Shown here: in pieces, positions 24,651 through 37,791 of the stretch
Layout of the letters: every line of letters starts with the position of its first letter
How positions within the stretch are numbered: the first letter of the stretch is position 1
NCBI GenBank assembly: GCA_907163375.1
Contig: CAJQUW010014798.1
Location: 62,001-126,000 of the forward strand
DNA: 64,000 nucleotides
DNA from: Prostheceraeus crozeri
Lineage: Eukaryota > Platyhelminthes > Polycladida > Euryleptidae
Direction of reading: 5' to 3'
Made by a program: the position numbers and the translations under genes
The notes under the pieces: model-generated
Databases searched by the model: none
What the model saw: only the letters and a program-made list of their open reading frames with translations
Told to the model about the DNA's origin: nothing

Positions 24651-26849
24651 TGACAAGTGTAATTTGATGAATGATACACGTGAATCGGTATGGTGTTTAA
24701 CTGTTTCCTATACGTTTGCATGTGTAAGAGAAGCATTACCAACATTCTTCAAATTCACATGTTCACCATTTGTACGAGAATGTAGCTATTCTTTAATATA
24801 TTTCTAATACATTTTTGTTAACAGCGCATAATGTTCGGCTATCCAATACAATGGCTCATGTTGCATATTGTTGGTTAAGCGGTTATTGACATTTTTTGCG
24901 TGACAAATTTATAATCAAGGTGCCATTTGAAGTTTGACAAAAAGCACTATGAAGTCTAACTTAAATTCGGTTAAACACTTCACAAACATATATGTATTAT
25001 ACGAAAACCTTTGACATAGATCTACAGGTATTTGGCAAGGTTTTCCTCGAGTAAGCCTTACTTACTTTAAGTAGATTGATAACGTAGATTATCGATGAAT
25101 TTTTGAAGACTTTTTGACAAATCCAAAGATAAAGTTGGAGAAGAGACCTCCTCCTACAGAGCGCCACGTAAGCGGAGGGGTTTGTAAAATGCTGTCATGA
25201 CGGTCTGATGGAGGTTTTACGATGTTTTGACTTTAATCGGTATTTTGACTATTTATCGACCAAACAAGAGGATTCTTGTCTCTAAATGTGACTTTGTGCT
25301 AGAAATATTCAATTAACTTTCCTCAGCTTCGTCTGATCTGTAGCCCGACATAGCAGGTTTCGTCAGCTACGTTACTTACAGACAGTGCCGGACTCAGCCA
25401 GGTCAATAATTCCGGATGTCACATGCTTTGCGCTCCAACGTCACATGCTGTCTTTTCTTATGTGTTTTTTCAACGACTTTTAGTCGTCATTGTTGTTTCA
25501 CTCAATTGTCATTTACTTGTTTATAGTTCAAACTGACGAAAGCTGTTGAGGAGCTCAAGAGCATCTCAATGACTATATGTGTGAGATGTTTCAGAAGTTT
25601 GTCTCAATCTTCATGAATCAACATGGATATTCCGTGGTCATTTGACCATGAAGAAATGTATCTTGCGGTCCAATATTGCATGAAATGTGGGACTGAACAA
25701 GACGCCGACGGTGTACTTCAAGATTCATCTCCTAAAATGACTGTTGCAAACAGCTTTCTATAGACCCGTAAGTAGAAGATGACATAGTTGACGATAAGAT
25801 CAACTATTGGTCAGTTTCATGTGCTGCTCGATGTATTCGTGAATTTTACATTGAGCGATTTTAAGATAGTTTAATGATAGACGATTGCTAAAAGAAGTTA
25901 CTAGGGCACCATGAGAATTTGAACTTCTGCAATATTTCAGAATATATTGAAAAGAGGGCTAGCCATCATGTTTGAATAGATTATAGAGTCCCTGGAACAT
26001 ACTCCGCTCATAACTAGAATACACGTAAACCCGTCCTTATAATCTTATCACAAAATCTTACCATACATTGTATGTAAACAACATAAGAACGTAAGATTAC
26101 TGAGGGACGACCTGTAATGTCAAGTGATTGTTGTGAGCCGCATGTAACTTCACTAGACGATATTTCATCATAAGTGAATGAAATTCAAACCCCAGTAGCA
26201 TTTTAACTAGAGAACATCAGCCTTGTGTATGAGAGCATTTAACGCCTGACGATATTCATGCCAGTATCAAGTGGTTGAAAGGTTTCGCACGATATAATGC
26301 GAACCCAGAACCGGAAACTATGAGAAGCAGGAGGTGTACACAATTACAATGTTGAAGCCCGATCAATTTGTATCTCAACCATTTCTCATTTCTGTCTCAT
26401 AGGAATTTACCTGAAAGAGCACTTAAAAAGAATCTTACATAATATTAATCCTGAGCAATTCGATAGTAAAATTGGTTCTTAATACAATGTAGATGACATT
26501 ATGTGCGAGCTACTATTTTGATAAATGCCCAGACAAACATTGAAGACTATTGTGAAAAGAAGATAATAATTAAGATTGTTGTTGCCTTGGGTCGACAGAA
26601 TTTTAATTAAAGTTTTGGGAAAGCCAAGTACGGTGATCGTAAGTGAAAATATCGGCTATTATTAACTATGTATTGCGACCTTATATCTAAGACCATCATC
26701 ATACAGAAAATCAATTTCAAAGTTTGATCGAAAAAACATTGTAGGCTGATTATGCAATGTTGCATAGTAGTGGGAGAGTCTGTGGAAAACAAAGAGTTAA
26801 AAAACATGTTAAGTTATATACGTTATAAGAGGAATTCATAAAAATCGAA
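24651..26849. other. No recognisable gene
   Basis: AT-rich sequence. A 46-codon open stretch from the ATG at 25623 has no family signal. Nothing else can be named. Confidence 0.4.
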
Positions 26850-27613
26850 GATATAAAAGTCTTTCAATTCTTCAACTTCTGCCTTCGAGTTAATTTGAGG
26901 ATTGTATTTCCTTATTAGGGTAGCTTCTTGTAACCGTAAATTCGTCTCATCGCTGTCAAAGTCAGTGATACCGATGCTTTATTTATCAGCGTTGGTATTG
27001 CATGTTTCTCTGTGCTTGTTTACTGATCAGTTTTTGTTTGTTAAATGTTCTTTAAAACGTTCATGTAGCGGTCTTGTAGTGCTACTAATATAAATCTTTT
27101 TGCAAATATTACATATTATTCTGAAGACTACTTGGGTTCAATTGCAGATTTTTTCATTTTTGATGGGACACGTTTTCATCTTGCATTCTGTGTATGTTCT
27201 CTTTTTTAAATGGTTTCTCAAGGATTGAGATTTGTGACATATTCGGACATTTTTCATACCTTTTGCTCTAATTATCCTTTATATGCGATTATCGATTTCT
27301 TCGTTAATGTATGGTAATTTAAGGCAAAATGAAAAGATTTCGTGTTAGGTCTTCTTTTTGGTTTGATGATTTTTGAATTTGTTATGAAATCTTTTCGATA
27401 TTCATTTAACTCCAGTGCTTGGCCAAAATTACTTTGATGCTTCCCATTGCTAATAGGATTAGAACGACGCTCACTGAACCGTTTTCTTTCGTTGATGGCA
27501 CAAGATGCATGGACCATTATGCATTGATATCCAGTTATGCATTGCCGATCACACCTACCTCCGGCCATTGTGTTGTATTTCGTGAAAAGACGGATGCGAA
27601 GAATGAAAATCAA
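26850..27613 (-). pseudogene. Penelope-like element remnant, linker and GIY-YIG region
   Basis: On the minus strand, 27272-27613 is an open stretch ending in a block like the one that closes Penelope-like reverse transcriptases. Further along, other frames give FISSTTRPLHERFKEHL (the GIY-YIG domain after its first motif) and then LRLQEATLIRKYNPQINSK, the usual end of that domain. The element is broken, 5'-truncated and diverged from the other two Penelope-like remnants. It is probably an old insertion. Confidence 0.6.
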
Positions 27614-28171
27614 GAAAAGAAGTCAATAAAACTGAATGAAATATTTTAAAGCTTTCTAAGATGCTTCGTATAAAAAAGCTTTCATCTCAGAATCTTGACA
27701 TAATGATCCTGCAGCATATTAATTTGTTTTGTAATCTTGCTCATTTGCATTAGTTCAATGCTGATAAGCAATATTCCTTTCTGCATTCAATTTTAGCGAA
27801 AGATGCTCGGTTCACCCATCAAGTTGCTCCGCGCATTCTATTTCGTAATCGACATTTACTAACTTACAAATCACAATTTCGATCGCTGACAAAGAATCTT
27901 TTGTCTCTGCGCATCCGATATTCAATTTCGTGAATTTGAAATCGATTTCATTAAAACAATGCTTACTCGCATAAACGAATTCAATCTTTAATAGTTCAAC
28001 GAAAGGTTGCCGAGTGCCATCATGAAAAATGTCAAGCGGACGCATGTTAGTTTCTTATACATTTTGGCAGATACTTGAGGGTGCCCCGATGCGATTTTCG
28101 CACTTTCTCAGTGTCAACAGATAAATTTTTTTATAATAATTTTTAATAAACTTTCTCATCAACTATCTACA
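27614..28171. other. No recognisable feature
   Basis: AT-rich sequence without a recognised motif. Confidence 0.4.
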
Positions 28172-28245
28172 GCTCATGTAGCTCAGTTAGACATTGATAA
28201 GATAATAACTCTTGCATTTGTTGTTGATTCGACTCAAAATCTTCG
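28172..28245 (+). repeat. Degenerate tRNA-like sequence
   Basis: GTAGCTCAGTTAGAC resembles a tRNA A box. About 35 bp later, GTTGATTCGACTC resembles a B box, at a plausible spacing. The ends do not pair well as an acceptor stem, so this is a tRNA pseudogene or a SINE head rather than a working tRNA. Confidence 0.35.
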
Positions 28246-29593
28246 TTACCTGTTTAGAGAAGTAAAGACCTTCATTTTCCCTTAAAAGCTGAACCAACCA
28301 CTTCGTGAGCATTCAATATCGGTGAACAAGACGGAAGACATTCATGATAATCACTAAGTAGCCTTGGCGTATTTTTGTGTGTTGTCGGGTGTTGTCCTAG
28401 ATAAAAACTGAGGCTACCAAACGTCCTCTTTTATCCGGATACTTCATCTTTTTTTGGCCAAAAAATGTGCCCGGGTTTTTTTTAATTGCGAAAATTTCCG
28501 GGTTTTCTATCAGATGAAAGAAGTTATTTATGATATTGTCTTATCTAGTAAAAAAACATCAATATGTTTCGCCTAGAACAATCCTTCATATGGAACAATA
28601 GGCTGTGGATGTTATCTGCCAGCTGCACTTAGTAAATCATGACTCAAATTACTCATGAGTTCACTGCACTAAACTTTTCTAGGAAATTTTATCGCTATCG
28701 TTTCAGACACGAGCCGTCTCTGTTTCACTGCGAGACAATGCGTCGAATAGGAGTCGTTCTAGAAAACCGTGTGACGGACATCCAATTCTATGATAAAGTC
28801 GTGTATTCATCGCGTAACAGCTAGATGTCGATTTGTTTAAAAACATAATAATCTTCAGAACAAATACAGTGTATATGACGTCCAGCACACGTGATGCCGA
28901 AACGAAAAACGTTATTCAGTCATAATTTGAAAGAGAAAATCCCGTGTTTTAGACGTGTTTTAGAATGAGTACGAAGCTTAATGTATTACCTGTAGATATA
29001 GCATATTTGTTTCGGTTGTAAATAAAGGTAGTGTCGATCTTGAGAATCATATTGGAACTGCGAACATAAGAGAGCAACCCATGGAGAAAGCTCGTCAAAA
29101 GTAACAGAAATTGAAAATTGTTTTGAAAGAAAACATTCTTTCAAAAATTTTCAAAAAGAAAGTCATGAAAACATTCTTGATAATGGCTATGGTATAAATA
29201 GTCGAAATAAATTGACCAACCTTTTGTACGATTTTAGAATAAATAACTTGACTTTCTTTCAAAACAATCTTCAATTTCAAGGCAACTGAACAGTCAAGGC
29301 ATATTTCCTCAATCACGTTTCAAATTTCATGGTATTCTGATAAATAGTTTTTTCCGCAAGAGAAAATGTACGAAAATTGCCAAGTGTTTCACAATCCATA
29401 GATATTTCTTGAATTTTACCATTGAATTCCAATGCGAATCCTTGAACCTTACCTCTAACCGATAGCGACTGGCTGTGACACTTACTCGTAAGAATTTGAC
29501 TTTTGTATTTAGCGTTTCAAGATCTACAAGTCCGTGCTATTAAGCCCTTAGTGCGCGAATTTCGGAAGAAAGTGTCAGTAGCTCGCGGACTGC
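28246..29593. other. No gene; possible hAT terminus near 28400-28510
   Basis: The stretch with CCAAACGTCCTCTTTTATCC and CCCGGGTTTTTTTT near 28417-28480 resembles subterminal sequence of some hAT elements. I could not find a partner end or target duplication. The rest is AT-rich and unnamed. Confidence 0.3.
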
Positions 29594-30302
29594 ATGATAG
29601 CTGAAGAAGTCATCATGCCTGCGGCTAAGATTTTGTTTAAGTATGTGATCGGCGAGGAATCATTGTCAAAGTTAGGAAATGTATCTTTGTCCAATGATAC
29701 TGTTCGCGGACGGATTGAAGAAATGTCTAATGACATTGCGATTCAAGTATATTCCCAGATCAGTCTGTCTGAGTTTGGTTTTGAAATTCTAATCGACGGA
29801 TGTGACTAGCTGTTCTCAACTTCTAGTGTACGTTCGATACGGACACAGCAATGTGTTAAAGACTGAACTACTATTGTCTGAAGAACTGGTAAGCAGCACT
29901 AAAGGAGAAGACGTATTTTAGCTGATTGATCAGTTTTCAAGAAAAATGGACTTTGGTCAAATTTAGTCGGGTGGGGCCGACTAAATTTAACCGATGGGGC
30001 TCCGGTTATGCTTGGAAGTAAGTCTGGGTTTCAAGCTTGTGTCAAAGCTGTAGCTCCATTTGTCAACGGAGTCCACTGCTTCATTCATCGTTTCGCTCTT
30101 TGTATGAAGGTGCTTCCACCAAAGTTGCAACAGTGCTTGACTCGCGTCATCAAGATAATGAACTGCGTCAAGGTATCTGCACTCCATTCCAGATTGTTCA
30201 AGCTTATGTGTAAAGATTGCGACTCAAAGCATTTGACGCTGCTGTGCCACACTGTAGTTCGGTGGCTATCTGTGGTAAATACTACCAACGGACTACCAAC
30301 CA
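29594..30302 (+). pseudogene. hAT (ZBED5/Buster-like) transposase fragment
   Basis: Recognisable blocks in order: a PAAKILFKYVIGEESLSKLG-type start with NVSLSNDTVRGRIEEMSNDI (29620-29745), a KTELLLSEELVSSTKGEDVF block in another frame (about 29860-29920), then MLGSKSGFQACVKAVAPFVN, GVHCFIHRFALCMKVLPP and a final TVVRWLSV (30008-30275). This is the catalytic RNase-H-like part of hAT transposases related to ZBED5. There is a stop at 29807-29809 and at least one frame change between blocks. The C-terminal dimerisation domain is missing. It could not make active transposase. Confidence 0.85.
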
Positions 30303-30702
30303 TTTATTTCAAACTTTTCAAATATATTAATATAAAGTAGATATAAATTGATTATTAATCAGTAAAATATTATTTGATAGAAGTAATTATCTAGCTTTAT
30401 AGTTATTAGAAATCATTTTTTATAACTATTAAAATTGTATGATATTATAAAATTATAGTTATCAGCTTTTGATTTTATTATGGCAGCTTCTTAACTTTCA
30501 ATGATTGTAAAGATACCACACAGTGTATATAGCCTAAGTTTTATCATTTCTCTACAGCAGTACCAATTTTCCTTATCTCAACTGAACATCCATCATTATC
30601 ATAATGACTCCTACTCATTTCTTATGTATTATGTATAGTGGTACGCGGCAGAGATTCCGGCTGTCAACTGGTACTCGATGGGAAAAAGTTTGAGAAGCAC
30701 TG
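29594..30702 (+). mobile_element. Buster-like hAT element, left end lost
   Basis: The right end, GGGAAAAAGTTTGAGAAGCACTG ending at 30702, is the inverse of the common hAT terminus CAGTGnTTCTCAAACTTTTT, and is preceded by a GTGGTACGCGGCAGAG-type subterminal stretch. A transposase fossil lies at 29594-30302. I found no matching left terminus upstream, so the start given is only that of readable transposase. Confidence 0.75.
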
Positions 30703-30796
30703 TCTAAGTAGACGAGATTTTCCTGACTTTCCAGCGCTCACATGTGATTTTCACGTTTCTGACCACCTCTTTATAGATTCGGCTATATTAAGTCGC

Positions 30797-31208
30797 CACA
30801 AATTGCAATAGTTTCAAGAGTGGGTTCATCTTGTAGCGAAAAAATCCCTCATCAACATATCAAAATTTAGGAAAATAGTGACTGAGAAATCTAGCCGCTT
30901 GGAAAGGACATTATTCAGAAAACATGGTTGGCATTGGCAACAGCCATGCGGAGGGTAAGTGCATTTAGTGTAACAAAGTTGCAGCGCTTCATTTTGATTG
31001 GCTGTTGCGATCTGTGTCTGCGATTTTATTGGAGTAAACGTGTTTACTGAGGCCTAATGTCGGTCATTATATTTCGAAAAGACTCGTGACTTCAACTGGA
31101 AAATTCAGGTGTTCCATTAACTAGATTTTCTTAGATTTTTGATATGTTAATAAGGTATTTTTCTCTACAAGATGAACCCACTCTTGAAACTGTTGCAATT
31201 TGTGGTGG
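30797..31208. repeat. Inverted repeat, arms about 80 bp
   Basis: Bases 30797-30877 and 31127-31208 are inverted copies (about 88% identical by eye), sharing CCACAAATTGCAA, AGTTTCAAGAGTGGGTTCAT and CTTGTAG. The spacer is about 250 bp. No terminal signature of a known family is seen. Confidence 0.7.
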
Positions 31209-32610
31209 GTTAAATTGCAATTTTATGTAGATTTCCTGGACTATAGGGAAGGCTCCGTCACACAACCAGTTTCTGGAAAGCGAATGATTATATTCCGAGA
31301 AGGCCGTAAATACCAAATGTAAGGCTACCCAGTCGTCATCTTCAAAGCAGCTGATGAAACGTTGCCGATCGGTTGAGTTAATCCTTTGATAACTTCCTCA
31401 CACCGCCATTTGAACTTAAAGCATACAAAACAAAACAGCATCAAAGGACTTTCATGATTTCTATGTTTGATGTATCAGTTCCTGTTTCTCTGACTAGATA
31501 TCTATGTTGATGAGGTAGCGTTTCTTTGACAAAGAAATCGATTGCAAAATCACGAAATTGAATATCGTACGCATGGGTAAAAGAGAGCGTGTCGTCAACG
31601 TTCGAAGTTGAGGGCTTGCAAATGACGTCGATGACGAAATTGAATTCGCCGAGCGCCTTAACGGGTGAACCGATCAGCTCTCGCGAACGAAATTGAATGC
31701 AAATATAATGGAATAGAACGCAAAAAAGTATATTAAGCAGCTTCCCATTTCACAAGTGCTTAAAGCAGGCAATGGATGATATGCAAATACAGCGAACATG
31801 TCTCAAACGTTCGACTCCAACCAACAAGGAATCCTTGTCGAAAAATGGTAGATAATCATTACTATCGACAGTGATAGCCTGATAGGATAACATGTAGCCT
31901 TAACACAACGACTTTCTGCCAAAGCATGGACAAAATTGCATGTGTGACGTGTTCTGCATGACGCGGCCTGTCTCCATTTCCTGCCATATGTAAAAATGCA
32001 AGCAAGGCATGCAGCATACTATGTCGATATAAATGTATATACAAAGTTCATGTTGCGATGAGTTGATGTGCCAAGCACGCAGAAAAGGTTGAAGTTACAC
32101 TGTGCAGTGAATGAAATGAATTATCGAATTATGATGGAAAATCAAGTGTTAGATCAAATCACGATGAAACGTATGACAGGACACTATCACACATGTATTT
32201 CGATGTCTTGACCAATCCACTTCAGGTCGACTGATGTCAGTTGGGGACATCATCTTTCTGACCTCAATGAAACAAAATCACAAGAAATAATCTTTCAAAG
32301 ACCCAGAACCTAAACTGAGCCGCCACTTCTCCTCAACTCTAGAAGAACAACAGAAATCACAATCCTCGGTGCCACCTTCATACAAAATCTGCACATGGAT
32401 CCCGACGTGAGCAGGATATTGAAAAAATGCAATTAGAGCATATAAGCAATGAAGATAATGAACAGTAGAAGAGCTAAGCAACATACATGTACACTCCATC
32501 AAATGTACTCAACAATGATTACCAACAAGATTTTTTATTCTCCTCCCAATTGGTGGGGCTTTACGAACGTAAACGAAAGGAGGAGGATAGAGCAATACCT
32601 GAAGTGAGGA
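31209..32610. other. No recognisable gene
   Basis: AT-rich sequence with a slightly CpG-richer patch near 31560-31680. No motif is seen. Confidence 0.4.
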
Positions 32611-32853
32611 GTGAGGCGCGGCTACAGCAAAACGGCGAACGCAAGTGGAATAGTTGAGCGAAGTGAGAATAGACAGTTTAACAAAATTCTGCAGCACCGG
32701 GGGCACGTGCTTCGTCGACTTCTACCACCGGAAACAACACATCGCAGAAACCTCAGACCTAGGCTGCATCGACTGCGGAGAACGACCATCAATGCGACCA
32801 TCGGAAAGAACTTAATCCATCGAATGGTTCATAGTAACATTACTTCTTTTTGA
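32611..32853 (+). pseudogene. Probable LINE reverse transcriptase C-terminal fragment
   Basis: The frame reads a VERSENRQFNKILQHRGHVL block, then LLPPETTHRRNLRPRLHRL and a closing KNLIHRMVHSNI before the stop. The LPP...RNLR.R.H...FI.RM pattern is typical of the extreme C-terminus of many LINE reverse transcriptases. It is unlike the LINE at 39601-40220, so a second family. No poly-A or tail repeat is evident downstream, which lowers confidence. Confidence 0.45.
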
Positions 32854-34419
32854 CTTTTTATCTTCTCCCTTCCATATTTGTAGTCGTTGTGCGTCTGTCA
32901 TTCCGAAATATGACATATTATTATTCTTTTAACCACTACACATTACCTGTCACTACAACTCTGATTAATGATTAAATACTTTTGGAGGCACTGATTAATG
33001 CATTGATGAATAAATACAGCTGTTTTCCGGCCAATGTTAGTCATGCAGCATATGCATTTTACTTGTGCCTATCTTGCATTAAGCGTTTCCCTATTATGCG
33101 TAGGGCCTACAGCCGTGAATTTCAACCAATGGGTGCCGTCAACTACAAGGTTATTAAATCATGCATGTAAAATGTCAAGGCATTAGTCAATTTGCAAATT
33201 CTTAATGAATAGTGTAGCACTTTATCACTTTGTCCGCTATTAGATACGAAAGCGTGTAATTTGAATGTATCATCACCCTAAATATTTTAGATGCTAATAT
33301 TTCGGTTACTATTTCATCAACAGACTTGTGCGTCTTTAAGAAGTCTGAAATGAATCACATGACCTAGTTTCGGTTTCAGATGCTGTGATTGACTAGCTTC
33401 ATCGCCACTAGGCCGATAATGGTGCATAGTGATTGAAAATGAAAAGTTATCAATTATACCATGATTGCATGTATGAAATTATGCAAGATAAGGTAAATAA
33501 TGTTTATGAACAACACTGTCTCGGCAGAACTGAAATATAGTAGGAACAATATATTTGTTTGAAACATGTGCGGCTTATTTTGTGAAATCCATAAATGTTA
33601 ACAAAATATGTTTGAAAAAGTGAAGATGTCGCTGATTTCCAAAACATTTACTTAAGTCATTTGCTTGCTGTCAAGTATTGAAGAAAACATTGATCGAAAA
33701 CGTAACATAATTATTGATTATTCGAAGAATATGCAACACAAGTATCGTGTTAAATTATTGCCAGCACAATCTTAGTTATTTTAAGCTTAGGCAACACATG
33801 TGCGCTTTAATCACTAAAAGTATCCTAAGCTGTTTATAGCTTTTGAGAGAGTGCTTATGGTTTATCTTCGCCCCCTCAGGTTTTCAAATTCTCTAAAATC
33901 TGCAAAAATGAATCAAGCGTCATCAAACTTCAGGTGACTTTTTTACCCATACACAAAATTTTAAGCAGATCAGATAAGTACTTTTTGCATGAGAGACAAT
34001 CACGTGAAGTGCACGAAGTCAACAGCTTGATCTGACTTCGTCTGTTCGACGCATTACTGTTATTCCCGTGTGCATTGTTCTCTATCCCTCTTCGTCTCAT
34101 CCACTGTTATTTGAAATTTTCATGAACTTGTTGACCGACTGAAATCACGAATTTTCATTCAACAAAGATGCTATTTGAAATCTTCCCACGACTACTACCT
34201 TGTCACATCTTTTTCAGCCAAGCACATTAATGTAAGGGATGTGGCCTGGTCATCATCGCTTCACGAATTGTCGGGAAATGACTTTGTTGACCTCAAGTGC
34301 TTTCTGCTCCGACGGTGAGGTCATAAGAAGTCAAATCAAGCTGCGGCATTGGCGCACTTCAAGTTACCGCTTCGAATTTTTATAAATTAGTTCTGCCCGA
34401 GTTACCAAAATTTCGGCAT
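32854..34419. other. No gene; contains one arm of an inverted repeat
   Basis: AT-rich. Bases 33870-33932 are an inverted copy (about 85% by eye) of 35118-35180, so a pair of arms brackets the hAT element at 34428-35085. Otherwise nothing can be named. Confidence 0.5.
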
Positions 34420-34427
34420 GTAGGTAG

Positions 34428-35085
34428 CCAGGTTTTCAATCCCGGGATTATCGTATTTTTGCGGGATTCAGAATCCCGGGATTAGCTAACCAGGATCCCG
34501 AGATTCGCTAACCTGTTTTTAGACGGTTAGGCTGTATGAAGAAGGAGTAACAAAGAAGTAACAATGAAGATAAAAGAGCTGTATTTCATTGTTGCAAATT
34601 GCAATATTTGAAACCATTTCCTTTTTCATCATTAATATTAGACCTAAACTATCAAGAATACATTAGACACGATAGTCTTTTAATTACCTGTAAGTGTGTA
34701 TTACTTATTCATACATTTTATCACATACTAGAATTAATTTTAGCGTATCTTTGTGCAGTATGCCGAATATTATTTACTTTCATTGATATCAACAAACAAA
34801 ATTATGTTCAGGCAGTTGAGAGAAAGAAAGAGAGAGAGAGAGCGTTATGCATACATTCGCACTGATATTTGATGGATTATTGAAGCGATTATTTATTAAA
34901 CAATATCGCGTCTTTTACCAGACGTCACAAAAGTCGCGGTATTTGCTTTTTGGATTTGAAAATCACATACCAGGTTTTAATGCTGCAACATGGGCCTATG
35001 CAGTATTAGTAAATGCAAGGGGCTAATATTGCTAATCACGGGATCAATCCCGGGATCAGAAAAAGTCGGAATTCTGAAAACCCTA
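34428..35085. mobile_element. hAT-like non-autonomous element with CCCGGGATT repeats
   Basis: The left end CCAGGTTTTCAATCCCGGGATT mirrors the right end, which reads GATCCCGGGATCAGAAAAA followed by TTCTGAAAACCCTA. Flanks are GTAGGTAG (34420-34427) and GTAGGTAT (35086-35093), a 7/8 match at the hAT length. Copies of AATCCCGGGATT recur inside the ends. No transposase is present. A short GA run lies at about 34829-34841. Confidence 0.8.
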
Positions 35086-35185
35086 GTAGGTATATAATAT
35101 CCTCACCTACATGTGCTTAAAGTTTTGTGACGATTGATTCATTTCTACGGATTTTAGACAAATTTGAAAACGGAGGGGTAGATAG

Positions 35186-36292
35186 CCCATAAGTAACAAT
35201 GTTTTCTCTCTTTTTTAGAAAATATAAAGATGTTATAGTCAAACTGAACATTTGCACAAGTTAGTCATGTATAGCAGCACGTGAATTAAAGCGATTCAAC
35301 ATTTATTTGCACTTTTTTGCAATCTTTTAAAGGATGCCACCGAAAATAAGACCACGATCAAGAGCGTCGCTGCAAGAAGAAGTGTCCATCTAACATGGTT
35401 GCAATACTTGCAACTCAATGTTGCTAAAATAGCCAGTATATTAATTAATTGGTAATTTTACAAGCTTTTTGTCTCCCAATTGCTACATCCACGAACGACT
35501 ACCTCATGCATACTACAGATTCCGTATTTCTTCCCAACAAAATTCCAAAATATTCGCTCGTCCATGAGTCATTGCAGAAGATGATGCAATCAAAGATTGC
35601 AGGCAGCACTTGGGCGTTACCGTTACATTCTTTTACTATATTCTGCGCTACTTATTACTTTGCCTAAAGACAGGACAACACTCTCAGGGGAGCGCCGAAG
35701 CTTCTGATGAATCATGAGAGAGGGAAAGTGAATCCTGTTTATTTTCTCTATTTCCTCCGAAATATGAAGTAACGAAATAGCACGTCTATAACTTGGGTAC
35801 TTCAACGCTAGCCTCCGTGTCAACTATTTTCTTCCTTGCGCATACATCAAGTGCAGGAAATTGGAGCTCGGATGCCTATACAATTGGCAGCGATATTGTT
35901 TGAGAAACTGAATCCGTCAACTTGCCGGTTGTGATGACGTCATAGCTTTTCAACCAACAGCAGCTGACTGCTTTCTGCCAATCAGCTGATGAAAATCTCT
36001 CTGCCAGTATACAATAGTGACATGGGAATTCCGAATTGATAAGCGTCTTGCTGATATGTGAGTTTGGTCGACAGCTACTCTGAAGAGAGCGCGTGAAGTC
36101 AAAGCTACACAATTTGTCGGCAGAAAGGAAGCGAATTCTTGTGCGAGTGACCGACTAATTGTAACTGAAGAGGATACACAACGTCTTTGTTCGAACTGAT
36201 TCTGGACACGATAAGATTTTCATCACGATATTTGTGGAATGCAACAAGAAGTTTGACAATCGTCAGTGCAAATTGACAATAATTGTGTGGAG
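35186..36292. other. Upstream region and presumed 5' leader of the exon at 36293
   Basis: No repeat or motif is recognised. An in-frame TGA at 36254-36256 precedes the ATG at 36293, as expected for a 5' untranslated region. I see no convincing TATA box and do not assign a start site. Confidence 0.35.
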
Positions 36293-36536
36293 ATGTATCG
36301 TGGAAATTCTACCTCAAATCACAATAACTCTTACATGCATCCCTATTCCTCTGCGGCGCCTTCTTACAACGGCAGTCATCAACAGTCGGTCTATGTGAAT
36401 GGCTCAGGACAATATGCAAATGGTGGGGCCTATCCTGCTCCCCATTTCCCATCAATTCAGCATTCTCAGCAGAAGCAGCCCCCACCGCAATCCATGTACT
36501 ACGGGTACAATGATTCCATGCAAAGTCAACAAGCAT
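36293..36536 (+). CDS. First coding exon, Ser/Tyr/Asn/Gln-rich protein
   Basis: The ATG at 36293 opens 81 codons plus one base before a good splice donor (CAT/GTAAGA at 36537). The nearest upstream in-frame codon signal is a TGA at 36254, so this ATG is the likely start. The product begins MYRGNSTSNHNNSYMHPYSS, then a YNGSHQQSVYVNGSGQYANG stretch and a Gln/Pro-rich end with MYYGYNDSMQSQQA. It is low-complexity, without charge clusters, signal peptide or membrane segment, like N-terminal regions of transcription or RNA-binding factors. I do not recognise the gene. The intron is phase 1, which fits the acceptor phase of the exon at 58093-58299, so the two could be joined, but no transcript evidence is available. 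Confidence 0.65.
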
Positions 36537-37791
36537 GTAAGATGATTGTGATATCTCATATTTAATTTTTGGTAGAGTTTCTGAAACCTGTTTGAATTAG
36601 CCAATCATTGAGAACTCCATAACTCAGGGTATTTTCATTCATGAAATTTTATGCAATTCAAAGAAGAAAGTATTGAATTAGAGACGTTGGTTTGAAACAA
36701 TAGCGATGTCCGTAGGTTAGGTTTCAGAAACACTTGTTAAGATTTTAGAGAGCGTCGCGGATATATAGTAGGAGAGAATAGTCGAACACATCAGTCAGAT
36801 TACATCTGACCAGTGAAGATGGCTTACGTTCACACTAACGCCCTTAAATCTGGAAGAATTTGCACAATCTGCTTGAAATTTGGCATGTAGAGCAGATAGA
36901 AACTACACCCACATATCAGCATATTAAGTTCTGCGGTGAGTGGTCAAGTTTAGCAGGTCACAAACAACTTTGATAATGTGGGGGAGGGGGGATGGGTGAT
37001 GGATCACCTATTTGCCATTCTGTCATTCCGTTGAAAAAGACTACCGATGGTGATCGAAAAGACCTTCCGGATTTAAATCGGAATTTTGTGCTTGCAACAT
37101 CAGCAAGTTGGCTCCCCTCATGGAAAGCATGGAATAACAAGCCCCATTATTTCAAGCAATAACCTATTTCTACTAATTTCTATCATCATTGATGATAGGA
37201 CGCACAAATTGTGATAGCATACAGAGTTTATTGTTGCCACTTATTTCCAAAGGTGTGAGTGAGGACTATAGCTATCTTCCAACGTCGTAGATTCTGTAAC
37301 ACACGCTCAGCCCCTTGCGAAGAGGACCGAATGCGGTGCACAATAAGTTCGTTCTAAAGGAAACTGCTTAATTGGCTAATGATAATGCGGTTGACCAGGC
37401 TGAGACATCCAATTCATAAGAGCGAAAGGAAAAATTGCATGCATTCACAAACAAAGTCTTTTATTGGTCAAAAGTAAAATGAAAGTCAATGTGATGCACG
37501 TCCAGCGCCTTCTAATTTCAATGTTCAAATAGTTGGTGAGCTTTTTCCTGAATTAAAGCTCGTTTTATCACCTTTTGTCAGTTTGGACTTAGGAGTCTAT
37601 GAGGAATTCTTGTGAAGTCCGACTGATGTCGCTACGGCCCTTGTCCGATTACATGTCCTTCAGTGTGGTGTGAGACATGTCCCACAAATCATTAACTGTG
37701 TTTGCAATATTTTGAAAGTAGCAATAATCCATAGATGAACCAGACAGTGGAAGTTTCGGCTCTGGACTTCTTTTGAATTTAATGCATCACT
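36537..37791. other. Presumed intron sequence
   Basis: Follows the GTAAGA donor. No conserved motif or repeat is seen. Confidence 0.35.

Noticed and set aside
24499-24807. 102-codon open frame with LYSNLML repeats
   Set aside because: It is a 21-bp minisatellite; the periodic peptide follows from unit length.
28172-28245. Functional tRNA gene
   Set aside because: A- and B-box-like words are present, but the acceptor stem does not pair convincingly.
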